This document shows, in pieces, positions 1 to 7,183 of a DNA stretch of 35,187 bases. The DNA comes from Sulfurimonas sp. (GTDB lineage Bacteria > Campylobacterota > Campylobacteria > Campylobacterales > Sulfurimonadaceae): NCBI GenBank assembly GCA_027083035.1, contig JALWSY010000183.1:1-35187 (forward strand). Direction: 5' to 3'. Both the position numbers and the translations under genes were made by a program. The notes beneath the pieces were generated by a model, which did no database searches, was not told the origin of the DNA, and worked only from the letters and a program-made list of their open reading frames with translations. Position 1 is the first letter of the stretch, and the number at the start of each line of letters is the position of its first letter.

Positions 1-843
1 GCGATGGGTAAAACTTCTCTGGTGTTAAATACTGTTAACTCCCTCATTTTACAAGGAAAAGGAGTCGCATTTTTCTCTCTTGAGATGCCAGCAGAGCAGT
101 TGATGCTGCGTCTGCTCTCCATTCAAACCTCCATACCCCTGCAAAAACTGCGAGTGGGGGATATGAATGATGATCAGTGGTCTTCACTCAATGGTGCGAT
201 AGATAGAATGAATAGTGCAAAACTCTTTGTTGATGATCAGGGAAGTATCAATATCAATCAACTCCGCTCAAAACTGCGTAAACTCAAAAATCAGCACCCT
301 GAAATTGAGATAGCTGTGATTGATTATCTGCAGATTATGCAGGGGATTGGCAATCAAGACAGACACCTTCAAGTCTCTGAGATATCGCGTGGGTTGAAGA
401 TGCTTGCGCGTGAGCTAGAGATTCCTATCGTTGCACTCTCTCAGCTCAACCGTGGACTAGAGTCTCGTAATGACAAACGACCGATGCTCAGCGATATTCG
501 TGAGTCTGGATCTATAGAGCAGGATGCTGACATCATCCTTTTTGTCTATCGTGATGATGTCTATCTCTACAAAGAGGAGAAAGAGCGCGAAAAGGCTGCA
601 AAGGCAGAAGGCAAAGAGTTTACTCCGACCTACATAGAAAAAGAGGAGGAGGATGCCGAGATTATCATAGGCAAACAGCGTAACGGTCCAACAGGTCATG
701 TCAAACTCATCTTTCAGAAAAAACTTACCCGCTTTGTTGATGCACCTAGCTACTCTGCAGGTGTAGAGACAGTCTTTGAGAATGTCGATGCAAAATCAGC
801 TACTATAGATATCCCTGACAATATCGACATGCCAACTGTCTAA
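1..843 (+). CDS. dnaB: Replicative DNA helicase DnaB, C-terminal part (5' end outside window)
   Basis: Hexameric replicative helicase that unwinds DNA ahead of the fork. The window opens inside the Walker A loop (AMGKT is what remains), so the N-terminal domain and the start codon lie to the left. Visible RecA-fold motifs follow in order: FFSLEMPAEQL (helicase motif H1a), the Walker B strand IAVIDYLQIM, ALSQLNRGLESR (H3), and the arginine-rich H4 region with DIRESGSIEQDADIILFVYR and KQRNGPTGHVKLIF. The C-terminal tail after about residue 250 is variable, as is normal. The stop at 841-843 is 3 bp before comEC, so the two are probably cotranscribed; Helicobacter has the same pair. The reading frame is open from base 1. 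An internal ATG at 4 is only the Met of the Walker loop and not a start. Confidence 0.97.
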   Translation, partial: AMGKTSLVLNTVNSLILQGKGVAFFSLEMPAEQLMLRLLSIQTSIPLQKLRVGDMNDDQWSSLNGAIDRMNSAKLFVDDQGSININQLRSKLRKLKNQHPEIEIAVIDYLQIMQGIGNQDRHLQVSEISRGLKMLARELEIPIVALSQLNRGLESRNDKRPMLSDIRESGSIEQDADIILFVYRDDVYLYKEEKEREKAAKAEGKEFTPTYIEKEEEDAEIIIGKQRNGPTGHVKLIFQKKLTRFVDAPSYSAGVETVFENVDAKSATIDIPDNIDMPTV

Positions 844-846
844 ATC

Positions 847-2124
847 ATGCTTGAGAGAGTCCCTCTTTTTACCAATAAAAGGGATGTCTTTCACTTTTTT
901 CTACTTGCTTTTACCCTCTTTGCACTCTCACTCTCTTATGAGTTCTACAACTATAAGGAGCTTACCAAGTTTGACTCACAACTCATCGATGCCCTTGTAT
1001 TAAAACAGTACACAAAAACAAAGCTGACTAAAAAGGGAAAAATCAAACACTATCAGGTTCTCAAACTCAAAAGTGATAATGGTTTTACTTTCTACACATC
1101 AGCCTCTTCAAAACTCCCCGATATACGCTATAAAAAAGTTCAGCTTGAAGCATGGGCAGGAGAGATAAGTTTTTATGAGTATCTGCATGGTTTTTATGCC
1201 CACTCCAAAATTCTTCAAATTTATGATACAGACTCTTACAGAGAAAAACTCAACAGAAACATTGACGCACAACATAAAAACAGCGATATTTCCCTGCTCT
1301 ATCAGGCACTCTTTAGTGCAAAGCAGCTCCCCTATGAGTTGCAAAAAAAGTTCTCCAACCTTGGCATCTCCCACCTCATCGCCATTAGTGGTTTTCATCT
1401 GAGCGTCTTAGGAGGCATACTCTTTTTTCTGCTCAAATACCCCTACAAATTTTTACAAAACAGATACTTTCCCTACAGAAGTTACAGAGTGGACTCTTTT
1501 TGGATAGTTGCACTCTCTTTATATGGCTATCTGCTCTTTTTAGATACTCCACCCTCTTTGCTTCGTGCTATTGTAATGCTCATTATCGGGTTTATTCTCT
1601 ACGACAGAGGTGTAGAGATTATCTCTATGCAGACACTCCTGCTTACTGCCGTGCTTATCATCGCTCTTGCACCGAGACTGCTCTTTAGTATTGGCTTTTG
1701 GCTAAGTGTTGCGGGGGTTTTTTATATCTTTTTATTTCTCATATATTTTTGGCATCTTAAAAAACTCATCCAGTTTCTACTCCTGCCTTTTTGGGTCTAT
1801 CTACTTATGTTGCCCTACTCACTTGCACTCTTTGGAAACTTTAGCATCTATCATCCACTCTCTATACTCTGGACATCACTCTTCACACTCTTCTATCCCT
1901 TGGGCATATTTTTACATCTTCTTGGTTTTGGATATCTCTTTGATGATGCACTCTTAGCATTAATAGACTTAGGGGAAGATGCAAAGGTCATACATTTTGA
2001 CAAAATCATACTTGCAGTTGCTATTTTACTCTCATTAGGAGCTGTTTATAAGAGGAGTTTTTTATACTTGCTACTACTTTTTAGCTTCTCTTCTTTTATA
2101 TACGCCATCTATTATGTGACATAG
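847..2124 (+). CDS. comEC: ComEC/Rec2-family DNA-uptake channel protein
   Basis: Inner-membrane channel that brings single-stranded DNA into the cytoplasm in natural transformation. The 425-aa protein has an N-terminal membrane anchor, a soluble OB-like segment (about 50-130), then the competence domain with the family signature SHLIAISGFHLSVLGG (about 177-192) and a second conserved piece, PPSLLRAIVMLIIGF (about 236-250), followed by several hydrophobic helices to the C-terminus. The metallo-beta-lactamase-like domain found at the C-terminus of Bacillus ComEC is absent; short forms like this are usual in Helicobacter and relatives. The start is 3 bp after dnaB. The last 51 bp overlap the convergent YihY-family gene. 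Confidence 0.93.
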   Translation: MLERVPLFTNKRDVFHFFLLAFTLFALSLSYEFYNYKELTKFDSQLIDALVLKQYTKTKLTKKGKIKHYQVLKLKSDNGFTFYTSASSKLPDIRYKKVQLEAWAGEISFYEYLHGFYAHSKILQIYDTDSYREKLNRNIDAQHKNSDISLLYQALFSAKQLPYELQKKFSNLGISHLIAISGFHLSVLGGILFFLLKYPYKFLQNRYFPYRSYRVDSFWIVALSLYGYLLFLDTPPSLLRAIVMLIIGFILYDRGVEIISMQTLLLTAVLIIALAPRLLFSIGFWLSVAGVFYIFLFLIYFWHLKKLIQFLLLPFWVYLLMLPYSLALFGNFSIYHPLSILWTSLFTLFYPLGIFLHLLGFGYLFDDALLALIDLGEDAKVIHFDKIILAVAILLSLGAVYKRSFLYLLLLFSFSSFIYAIYYVT

Positions 2125-2898
2125 TTTCAGACCATAGATAAAGATAATCCATGAGACATATATCCATAAGAACAAAAAGAGCAAAATCGCAAACGAGCCA
2201 TACATGGTTGTGTAGGATTTATTCATAAAGACATAGTAGATAAAGGCATTTTTACTCACACTAAAGACTACAGAGACGATAAATGAGCTGATTAGTGATG
2301 CTTTTGGGTTTACTTTTACATTTGCAGCTATTTGAAAGAGCAAAAAGAAGAGTCCCCAGATGATTAGATAGGGAATAAGCGGGAGTATATCAAGCCCATC
2401 AGTAAATGAGTTTGTCGCCATCAAAGCAGCAATACGCCCCGTGATGTAAAATGATGCACCAAGAGCAATAGGTGTGAGTGTCAGCATCGTCCAATAAGTT
2501 GTGATGCTCTCCCAGAGTGTTCTTGGTTTTGCATGAAAGATTCTATTTGCGATATACTCAAAGTTTTTAAAAAAGAGCAAAGAGGAGATAAGAATAGCGA
2601 TAAAACCTATCATCCCCATCTTTGAGGAGTTTTGTAAAAATCCGTTTATCTGATTCATAACTACCTCAGAGTTTACCGGCATCATATTAGAAAAGATAAA
2701 GTCTTGTATCTTCAAATAGTAGTCTGAAAAACTTGGTAGAGAAGTGAGTAGCGTCATCATAATAAGTAAGAGCGGAATGATAGTAAAAATGGTATAGAAA
2801 CTTAAGCTCGCTGCAAAGAGCGTAAGCTCCTTATCTACAAAACCCTTTACAAAGAAGTGCAGATGCCTGTAGAGTCGGTAAATTTTCTGCTTTATCAT
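2074..2898 (-). CDS. YihY/BrkB-family inner-membrane protein
   Basis: A 274-aa protein of the YihY/virulence factor BrkB family, historically misnamed ribonuclease BN. Six hydrophobic stretches are visible. The N-terminal family motif is LTLFAASLSFYTIFTIIPLLLI (about 26-47), with AASLSFYTIFTIIPLL being the diagnostic part. The C-terminal helices include FLFLWIYVSWIIFIYGLKL. The biochemical role of the family is not settled, so none is assigned. It starts 6 bp after the stop of the GlcD-type gene and probably ends an operon with it. The 3' end runs 51 bp into the 3' end of comEC on the other strand. Confidence 0.9.
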   Translation of the reverse strand: MIKQKIYRLYRHLHFFVKGFVDKELTLFAASLSFYTIFTIIPLLLIMMTLLTSLPSFSDYYLKIQDFIFSNMMPVNSEVVMNQINGFLQNSSKMGMIGFIAILISSLLFFKNFEYIANRIFHAKPRTLWESITTYWTMLTLTPIALGASFYITGRIAALMATNSFTDGLDILPLIPYLIIWGLFFLLFQIAANVKVNPKASLISSFIVSVVFSVSKNAFIYYVFMNKSYTTMYGSFAILLFLFLWIYVSWIIFIYGLKLCHIIDGVYKRREAKK

Positions 2899-2904
2899 GA
2901 TGGG

Positions 2905-4290
2905 CTAGTTCAATCCCATCTTTGCAGGGTTTAAAATATTATTTGGATCAAAAGCCGCTTTAATAGACTTAAAGAGTGCCATCTCTGCATCACTAAATGC
3001 CATACTCATATAGGGAGCTTTTGCAAGTCCTATGCCATGCTCACCTGAGAGTGTTCCACCCAGATCAACCGTCGCCTGAAAGACCTCTTCTATCGCTTTG
3101 TAGGCGATTTTTACCTGCTCAGGGTCACTTCCATCCACCATCACATTTGTATGCACATTGCCATCACCCGTATGCCCAAAGCATGGGATGTTTATCTGAT
3201 ACTTATCCGCTATAGCGTAGAACTTCTCTAAAAGCTCAGGGAGAACCGCACGAGGAACTGTGACATCTTCGTTGAGTTTTTTACTTCCATAGACACTTAA
3301 AGCCGGCGATGCATTTCTACGAGCAAACCAGATATCTTTTGCCTCGGCATCATCTTTTGCACGGCGAAACTCCGAACACCCATTCTCTTTAAAGACCTCT
3401 TCGATTTTACTGAGTTGAAAGTCTAAATCATCCTCAAGATTTCCATCGACATCAGTTACCAATAACGCCCCCGCATCAACAGGCAATCCTTTGTGAAAGG
3501 TCTGCTCAACTGCGCGGATAGTAAGATTGTCTAAAAACTCCATCGCAACAGGTGTAATACCACTTGCCATGGTCTTATAAACTGCCTCCATTGCATCATT
3601 TACCGTTGGGAAAATTCCCATTGCCGTTTTTGTAAGCTTTGGTTTTGGAATGAGTTTGAGTGTTATCTCTGTAAGAACTGCCAAAGTCCCCTCTGAAGCG
3701 ATTAAAATACCGCTGATGTTATAACCGGCAACATCTTTAATTGTTCTCTTCCCTGCTTTTATTACATCACCATTTGGTAAAACTGCGCGCGTTGCCATCA
3801 CATAATCTTTAGTAATGCCATACTTTGCAGCGCGCATACCTCCGGCATTTTCACTTACATTGCCGCCGATAGTTGAGTAGTCTTGACTTGCAGGGTCTGG
3901 CGGATAGAAGAGACCAACCTCCTCGACTGCTCGTTGCAAATCCATATTTATCACACCGGGTTGCACAATGGCTACCATATTTTTCATATCTATCTCAAGA
4001 ATCTTGTTCATATGCTTCTCCATCGCTAAAACGATGCCGCCTGAACTTGGAAGCGCTCCGCCAGTAAAACCTGAACCTGCACCACGAGGGACTATAACTA
4101 TCTTGTGTTCATTACAATACTTCAGAATCTCACTCACATCCTCTTCATTTCGAGGAAAGAGTACAGCATCAGGTTCAAAGTGTTCTCGTGTTGCATCATA
4201 AGAGTAGGCAATAAGGTGTGCCTTATCACTATAGATATTTTCATCGCCTACGATTGCGCGAAAGTGATCTAAATGTTTTGCTTCTATCAT
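2905..4290 (-). CDS. glcD: GlcD-type FAD-linked oxidase (glycolate/D-lactate dehydrogenase-like)
   Basis: Cytoplasmic or membrane-associated flavoprotein that oxidises a 2-hydroxyacid such as glycolate or D-lactate. Its 461 aa fit GlcD. The N-terminal FAD_binding_4 domain shows VPRGAGSGFTGGA (about 67-79) and STIGGNVSENAGGMRAAKYG (about 138-157), both wrapping the FAD pyrophosphate. The C-terminal FAD-oxidase domain shows PCFGHTGDGNVHTNV (about 370) and LSGEHGIGLAKAPYM (about 413-427), the histidine-rich active-site signatures. No GlcE or GlcF partner is present in the window. The start codon overlaps the stop of the PgbA-like gene by one base (TAATG), so translation is coupled. Helicobacter pylori has the same pair (HP0508-HP0509). 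Substrate is inferred from the family only. Confidence 0.92.
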   Translation of the reverse strand: MIEAKHLDHFRAIVGDENIYSDKAHLIAYSYDATREHFEPDAVLFPRNEEDVSEILKYCNEHKIVIVPRGAGSGFTGGALPSSGGIVLAMEKHMNKILEIDMKNMVAIVQPGVINMDLQRAVEEVGLFYPPDPASQDYSTIGGNVSENAGGMRAAKYGITKDYVMATRAVLPNGDVIKAGKRTIKDVAGYNISGILIASEGTLAVLTEITLKLIPKPKLTKTAMGIFPTVNDAMEAVYKTMASGITPVAMEFLDNLTIRAVEQTFHKGLPVDAGALLVTDVDGNLEDDLDFQLSKIEEVFKENGCSEFRRAKDDAEAKDIWFARRNASPALSVYGSKKLNEDVTVPRAVLPELLEKFYAIADKYQINIPCFGHTGDGNVHTNVMVDGSDPEQVKIAYKAIEEVFQATVDLGGTLSGEHGIGLAKAPYMSMAFSDAEMALFKSIKAAFDPNNILNPAKMGLN

Positions 4291-5084
4291 TATCTGTTTC
4301 CTAGTTCAAATTTATCTAACAGAGGATGCAGTTTTACATCACCCTCTTGAATGATTTTATAGAGTGCTTCACTCTTTTTGTTATGCTCTACCAGCAGTTC
4401 ATAGTAATGAGGTGCATACTCTGTAAGCTCCTCACTTCCTGCACCAAACCAGTTTGCATCTATCTCTTCAACTCTTGAGTAAAACGGTAGTTTCACACTA
4501 TCTTGCGTCAACGGTGCATCACTAATGCTCAAAATCGCAAAACTCTTCATATCTACCGTATAGACTCTTTTATCTAAGTAGATAAAGAGAAGCCCTATAC
4601 TCCCCACATCACTCATAGCATCAAAGTCCTCTTTAAGTGGTGTGGGGTGTCCTCTGTAGGAGAGTACTGTAGCAAAAAGGTCAGGGTGTATCCATTGAAT
4701 CTTTACACTTTTAGAAATCCTATGATAAATCTCTTCACTTGGGGCGATAAGAAGTGCGCGAGAGTAGCCAAAAGCTAACTCCACCGTATCCCCGACTTCT
4801 ACTTGCCATTTTCCAGAAGGAAGTGAGTTGTTTTTAAGCGCACTAAATTCGCTCATCTGCAGAGTGGCTATGCGCTTTTGTGCATCGTATGCTATTACTG
4901 TTGCATTTTTTAGGATACTTGTATGCTCTTTTGTAATATGATGCACCACAAATCCACTCACACCTACTTCGACTCTGCCTACCTTTGCCGTGATTCTGTC
5001 GCCATCTACACTCACAATAGGCGCTTTAATGATACCCCCAAAGAGTGAAAATGTCATAAAAATGAGTAAAACTATCTGTTTCAT
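4290..5084 (-). CDS. PgbA N-terminal-domain secreted protein
   Basis: A 264-aa exported protein with a clear signal peptide (MKQIVLLIFMTFSLFGGIIK). It resembles the N-terminal half of Helicobacter PgbA (HP0508, plasminogen-binding). Shared features are the block VELAFGYSRALLIAPSEEIY near 120, a GLLFIYLDKRVYTVDMKSFAIL block near 170, and PFYSRVEEIDANWFG near 206. The long Lys/Glu-rich C-terminal repeat tail of H. pylori PgbA, the part linked to plasminogen binding, is missing here. A host-binding role is therefore doubtful in this presumably free-living organism, and the ancestral function is unknown. The neighbourhood, with glcD downstream and csd3 divergent, matches HP0506-HP0509. A TATAAT lies upstream and an AAGAAG ribosome site precedes the ATG. 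Confidence 0.75.
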   Translation of the reverse strand: MKQIVLLIFMTFSLFGGIIKAPIVSVDGDRITAKVGRVEVGVSGFVVHHITKEHTSILKNATVIAYDAQKRIATLQMSEFSALKNNSLPSGKWQVEVGDTVELAFGYSRALLIAPSEEIYHRISKSVKIQWIHPDLFATVLSYRGHPTPLKEDFDAMSDVGSIGLLFIYLDKRVYTVDMKSFAILSISDAPLTQDSVKLPFYSRVEEIDANWFGAGSEELTEYAPHYYELLVEHNKKSEALYKIIQEGDVKLHPLLDKFELGNR

Positions 5085-5111
5085 ATCGCTTCTTTATAAT
5101 TATTTAGTGCG

Positions 5112-5117
5112 ATTATA
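5112..5117 (-). promoter_or_regulatory. -10 box for the pgbA-like/glcD/yihY operon
   Basis: TATAAT on the minus strand, 27 bp before the PgbA-like ATG, in the short divergent gap to csd3. No -35 is recognisable, which is usual for sigma-70 promoters in Campylobacterota. It would drive the three-gene minus-strand run 5084 to 2074. Confidence 0.55.
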
Positions 5118-5185
5118 TCAAACAAACCTCAGACTAAGCAAAAATTTGATAATGTTTGACATTAATTTACATTAGGTTTAGATTT

Positions 5186-6370
5186 TTGATACGATTTCTC
5201 TTTTTACTTCTTTTTACAACACTCACATTTGCATCATCAGTTGATAGATACCGCTGGGAAAATGGCGAGACCTATCTCGTTTTTTTAGAGAAGAATGCTC
5301 TTCCTATAAGACCCCTTTACTATAACCTTGATAAAGATGACCAAAGGCTTACAGAGGAGATGCGAACAGGTGTTCATTATCAGATACTGCATAGTTCTGA
5401 GGGGGAGATAGAGCAGATTTTACTCCCTCTCAATGATGAGTTGCAGATTCATATCTATAAAAGAGATAATGCTTACAAGTTTGAAGCCATTCCTATCATC
5501 TCTACAACAAAAACAGAGGCATTTGCCACCAAGATAGTCAGCTCACCAAACTACACTATCATGAAAGAGACGGGCAGTCGTAAACTTGCTCAAATATTTA
5601 CAGCAAGTTTTAGAAACTCTCTGAACTTTAAAAATGATATCCGCAAGGGAGATGACCTTGTGATGATTTATGAGCAGAAGTACAGACTAGAGCAACCCTT
5701 CTCCATGCCACAACTCAAAGCAGCAATGATAGAGATGCGTCATAAAAAGCACTATATCTATCTCAATGATGATGAGCGATACTACGATGAGAAGGGGCAT
5801 GAGGTTGAAGGCTTTTTACTTGCCCGTCCTGTGAGAGGAGCGCGAATCTCCTCCTACTTTACCAAAAGAAGATGGCATCCGGTACTACACAAATGGAAAG
5901 CACATCTAGGCATCGACTATGCTGCTAGACGAGGGACTCCTATAGTTGCAGCGGGAAGTGGTACTGTTATCTGGGCTGCTCGTATGGGGAGTTATGGAAA
6001 CCTAGTGAAGATACGCCATAGTGATGGGTATGAGACACGCTATGCACACATGAAATCTTTTCGCCGTGGCATACGCAGAGGAAAGCGCGTAAAAAAGGGT
6101 CAAACCATAGGTTATGTGGGAACAACGGGACGCTCAACGGGTCCACATCTGCACTTTGAGCTTCGCAAACGCGGTCGCGCAGTCAATCCGCTTAGAGTCG
6201 TACAAGTCACCACAAAAAAGCTCAAAGGCAAGAGCTACAAAAAGTTTTTGAAACTTAAAAAAGCGTATGATAAAGAGCTTGATTTTCATCTCAATAGTGC
6301 CACAAAGTTCGTGAAAAAACCAAAGTTTCAAGAGCAATGCTTTATCCACTTCCTAAGTAAAGAGAAATAA
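5186..6370 (+). CDS. csd3: M23 peptidoglycan endopeptidase, Csd3/HdpA-like
   Basis: Periplasmic zinc metallopeptidase that trims peptidoglycan cross-links. In Helicobacter, Csd3/HdpA (HP0506, about 403 aa) sets helical cell shape, and the 394-404 aa length and gene neighbourhood match it. Zinc motifs are visible in the C-terminal LytM domain: HLGIDYAARRGTPI (HxxxD), RYAHM, and GPHLHFELR (HxH). The first half is the inhibitory/prodomain region of this family. No ATG suits the N-terminus. I chose TTG at 5186, which has TTAGG about 9 bp upstream and gives a clean signal peptide (MIRFLFLLLFTTLTFASS). An in-frame TTG at 5156 would add ten residues in front of it. The stop overlaps the Nudix gene start by one base. 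Confidence 0.88.
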   Translation: MIRFLFLLLFTTLTFASSVDRYRWENGETYLVFLEKNALPIRPLYYNLDKDDQRLTEEMRTGVHYQILHSSEGEIEQILLPLNDELQIHIYKRDNAYKFEAIPIISTTKTEAFATKIVSSPNYTIMKETGSRKLAQIFTASFRNSLNFKNDIRKGDDLVMIYEQKYRLEQPFSMPQLKAAMIEMRHKKHYIYLNDDERYYDEKGHEVEGFLLARPVRGARISSYFTKRRWHPVLHKWKAHLGIDYAARRGTPIVAAGSGTVIWAARMGSYGNLVKIRHSDGYETRYAHMKSFRRGIRRGKRVKKGQTIGYVGTTGRSTGPHLHFELRKRGRAVNPLRVVQVTTKKLKGKSYKKFLKLKKAYDKELDFHLNSATKFVKKPKFQEQCFIHFLSKEK

Positions 6371-6951
6371 TGGCAAAGATAACAAAAGTCTCAGAACTTC
6401 AAAATCCCAAATTTGTCAAACCAATTGCTTTAGAGTATGAGGAGTCTGGAGAGATTAAGCAGTGGGAAGCTGTACTCTCCCATGACTCAGTAAGTATTTT
6501 ACTCTACAATGAGAGCAGAGATGCCTTTGTAGTTGTCAAACAACTTCGTCCTGCCGTACTCAATGCCACAAAAAAAGATGGCTATATGTATGAGCTGTGT
6601 GCTGGCATCATAGATAAAGAACTCACACCAAAAGAGATAGCACGAGAAGAGGTACTAGAAGAGTGTGGCTATGACATCCCACTCGAGTGCATTGAAGAGG
6701 TAACAACATTTTTTACAAGTGTAGGCATCTCAGGAGCTTCACAAAGGCTCTATTATGCTACTATAGATGACAATATGATAGTAAATAGTGGAGGTGGTTT
6801 AGCTGAAGAGTCTATAGAAGTTATCTACATTCCAAGAGCAGAGGCAAAAGCGTTTTTATTTGATGCAAGTTTTCAAAAAACCCCGGGAATGATGTTTGCG
6901 TTTTATTGGTTTTTTGATAATTGGAGGGGTGGTCAGCCCCTCGGTTTATAA
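6370..6951 (+). CDS. Nudix hydrolase, NUDT14-like (UDP-sugar or ADP-ribose diphosphatase)
   Basis: A 193-aa Nudix-fold protein likely to cleave a nucleoside-diphosphate sugar. The box reads CAGIIDKELTPKEIAREEVLEECGY (about 76-100): the metal-binding VLEECGY end is intact, but the first Glu and the Arg of the textbook box are replaced. The same style of box preceded by YELCAG and followed by TTFFTSVGISGASQRLYYA is typical of the NUDT14/UDP-glucose pyrophosphatase group, so I favour that over generic ADP-ribose pyrophosphatase. It is coupled by a one-base overlap to csd3, which suggests a role in clearing sugar nucleotides of envelope synthesis (inference). An inverted repeat GAGGGG/CCCCTC lies in its last codons. 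Confidence 0.85.
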   Translation: MAKITKVSELQNPKFVKPIALEYEESGEIKQWEAVLSHDSVSILLYNESRDAFVVVKQLRPAVLNATKKDGYMYELCAGIIDKELTPKEIAREEVLEECGYDIPLECIEEVTTFFTSVGISGASQRLYYATIDDNMIVNSGGGLAEESIEVIYIPRAEAKAFLFDASFQKTPGMMFAFYWFFDNWRGGQPLGL

Positions 6952-7005
6952 TAGTCTCGTAAAATATCCTGCTATTATAAGTAAGACGACAAGTCTTAAA
7001 AGCAT
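6946..7005 (-). CDS. Candidate 19-aa hydrophobic peptide (possible type I toxin-like)
   Basis: A minus-strand ORF of 19 codons encoding MLLRLVVLLIIAGYFTRLL, preceded by a good ribosome site (AGAGAGG, 8 bp before ATG). The peptide is one short membrane-spanning stretch with an Arg near each end, and looks like the 18-19 aa Ibs toxins of Enterobacteria (short, an Arg or Lys near the N-terminus, then a run of L/I/V). It also resembles small accessory subunits such as KdpF, but no kdp genes are nearby. Its stop overlaps the Nudix stop. A perfect inverted repeat TTATAATAG/CTATTATAA (6946-6954 and 6972-6980) lies inside it. It sits just downstream of the candidate small RNA and its terminator. Expression is unproven. 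Confidence 0.35.
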   Translation of the reverse strand: MLLRLVVLLIIAGYFTRLL

Positions 7006-7064
7006 TTCAGAACCTCTCTAGTGGCACTCCCACCCAACACTACCCACTAAGCCAAAAATTTGGC

Positions 7065-7105
7065 AAAAAAAAAGCCCTGCCACTCATTAAAGAGTAACAG
7101 GGCTT
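7065..7105 (-). terminator. Intrinsic terminator
   Basis: On the minus strand an outer stem AAGCCCTG/CAGGGCTT (arms 7098-7105 and 7072-7079) encloses an inner stem ACTC/GAGT with a six-base loop. It is followed by nine T (7065-7073 read as A on the plus strand). It terminates either priA transcripts or the candidate small RNA that starts near 7156. The stem is symmetric, but the plus strand has no T-run after it. Confidence 0.85.
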
Positions 7106-7156
7106 CAGTAACCACTATCAGGTGACCAAACCTAACAAAGGCCAAAAATGCTTTAC
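7065..7156 (-). ncRNA. Candidate small RNA or terminator leader, about 90 nt
   Basis: Between priA and the small ORF the minus strand has a consensus TATAAT (7163-7168), a start about 7 bp later (near 7156), about 50 nt without an ORF, and then a strong intrinsic terminator ending near 7065. This is the layout of an independent small RNA. It could instead be a leader whose terminator controls read-through into the 19-codon ORF at 6946-7005. I compared it by eye with SRP RNA, tmRNA, 6S and common riboswitches and found no conserved core of any of them. Internal short inverted repeats include GGT/ACC and AGT/ACT pairs upstream of the terminator. Confidence 0.4.
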
Positions 7157-7162
7157 GAGAAA

Positions 7163-7168
7163 ATTATA
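7163..7168 (-). promoter_or_regulatory. -10 box for candidate small RNA
   Basis: Perfect TATAAT on the minus strand, 16-21 bp beyond the priA stop, in an AT-rich stretch. The only things it can drive are the candidate small RNA (7156-7065) and the 19-codon ORF beyond the terminator. Confidence 0.5.
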
Positions 7169-7183
7169 ACATAAATTTTGAAA

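Noticed and set aside
7065-7156. SRP RNA, tmRNA, 6S RNA or a known riboswitch
   Set aside because: None of the conserved cores (for example the GGAAGG tetraloop region of SRP RNA) is present by eye; kept only as an unassigned candidate.
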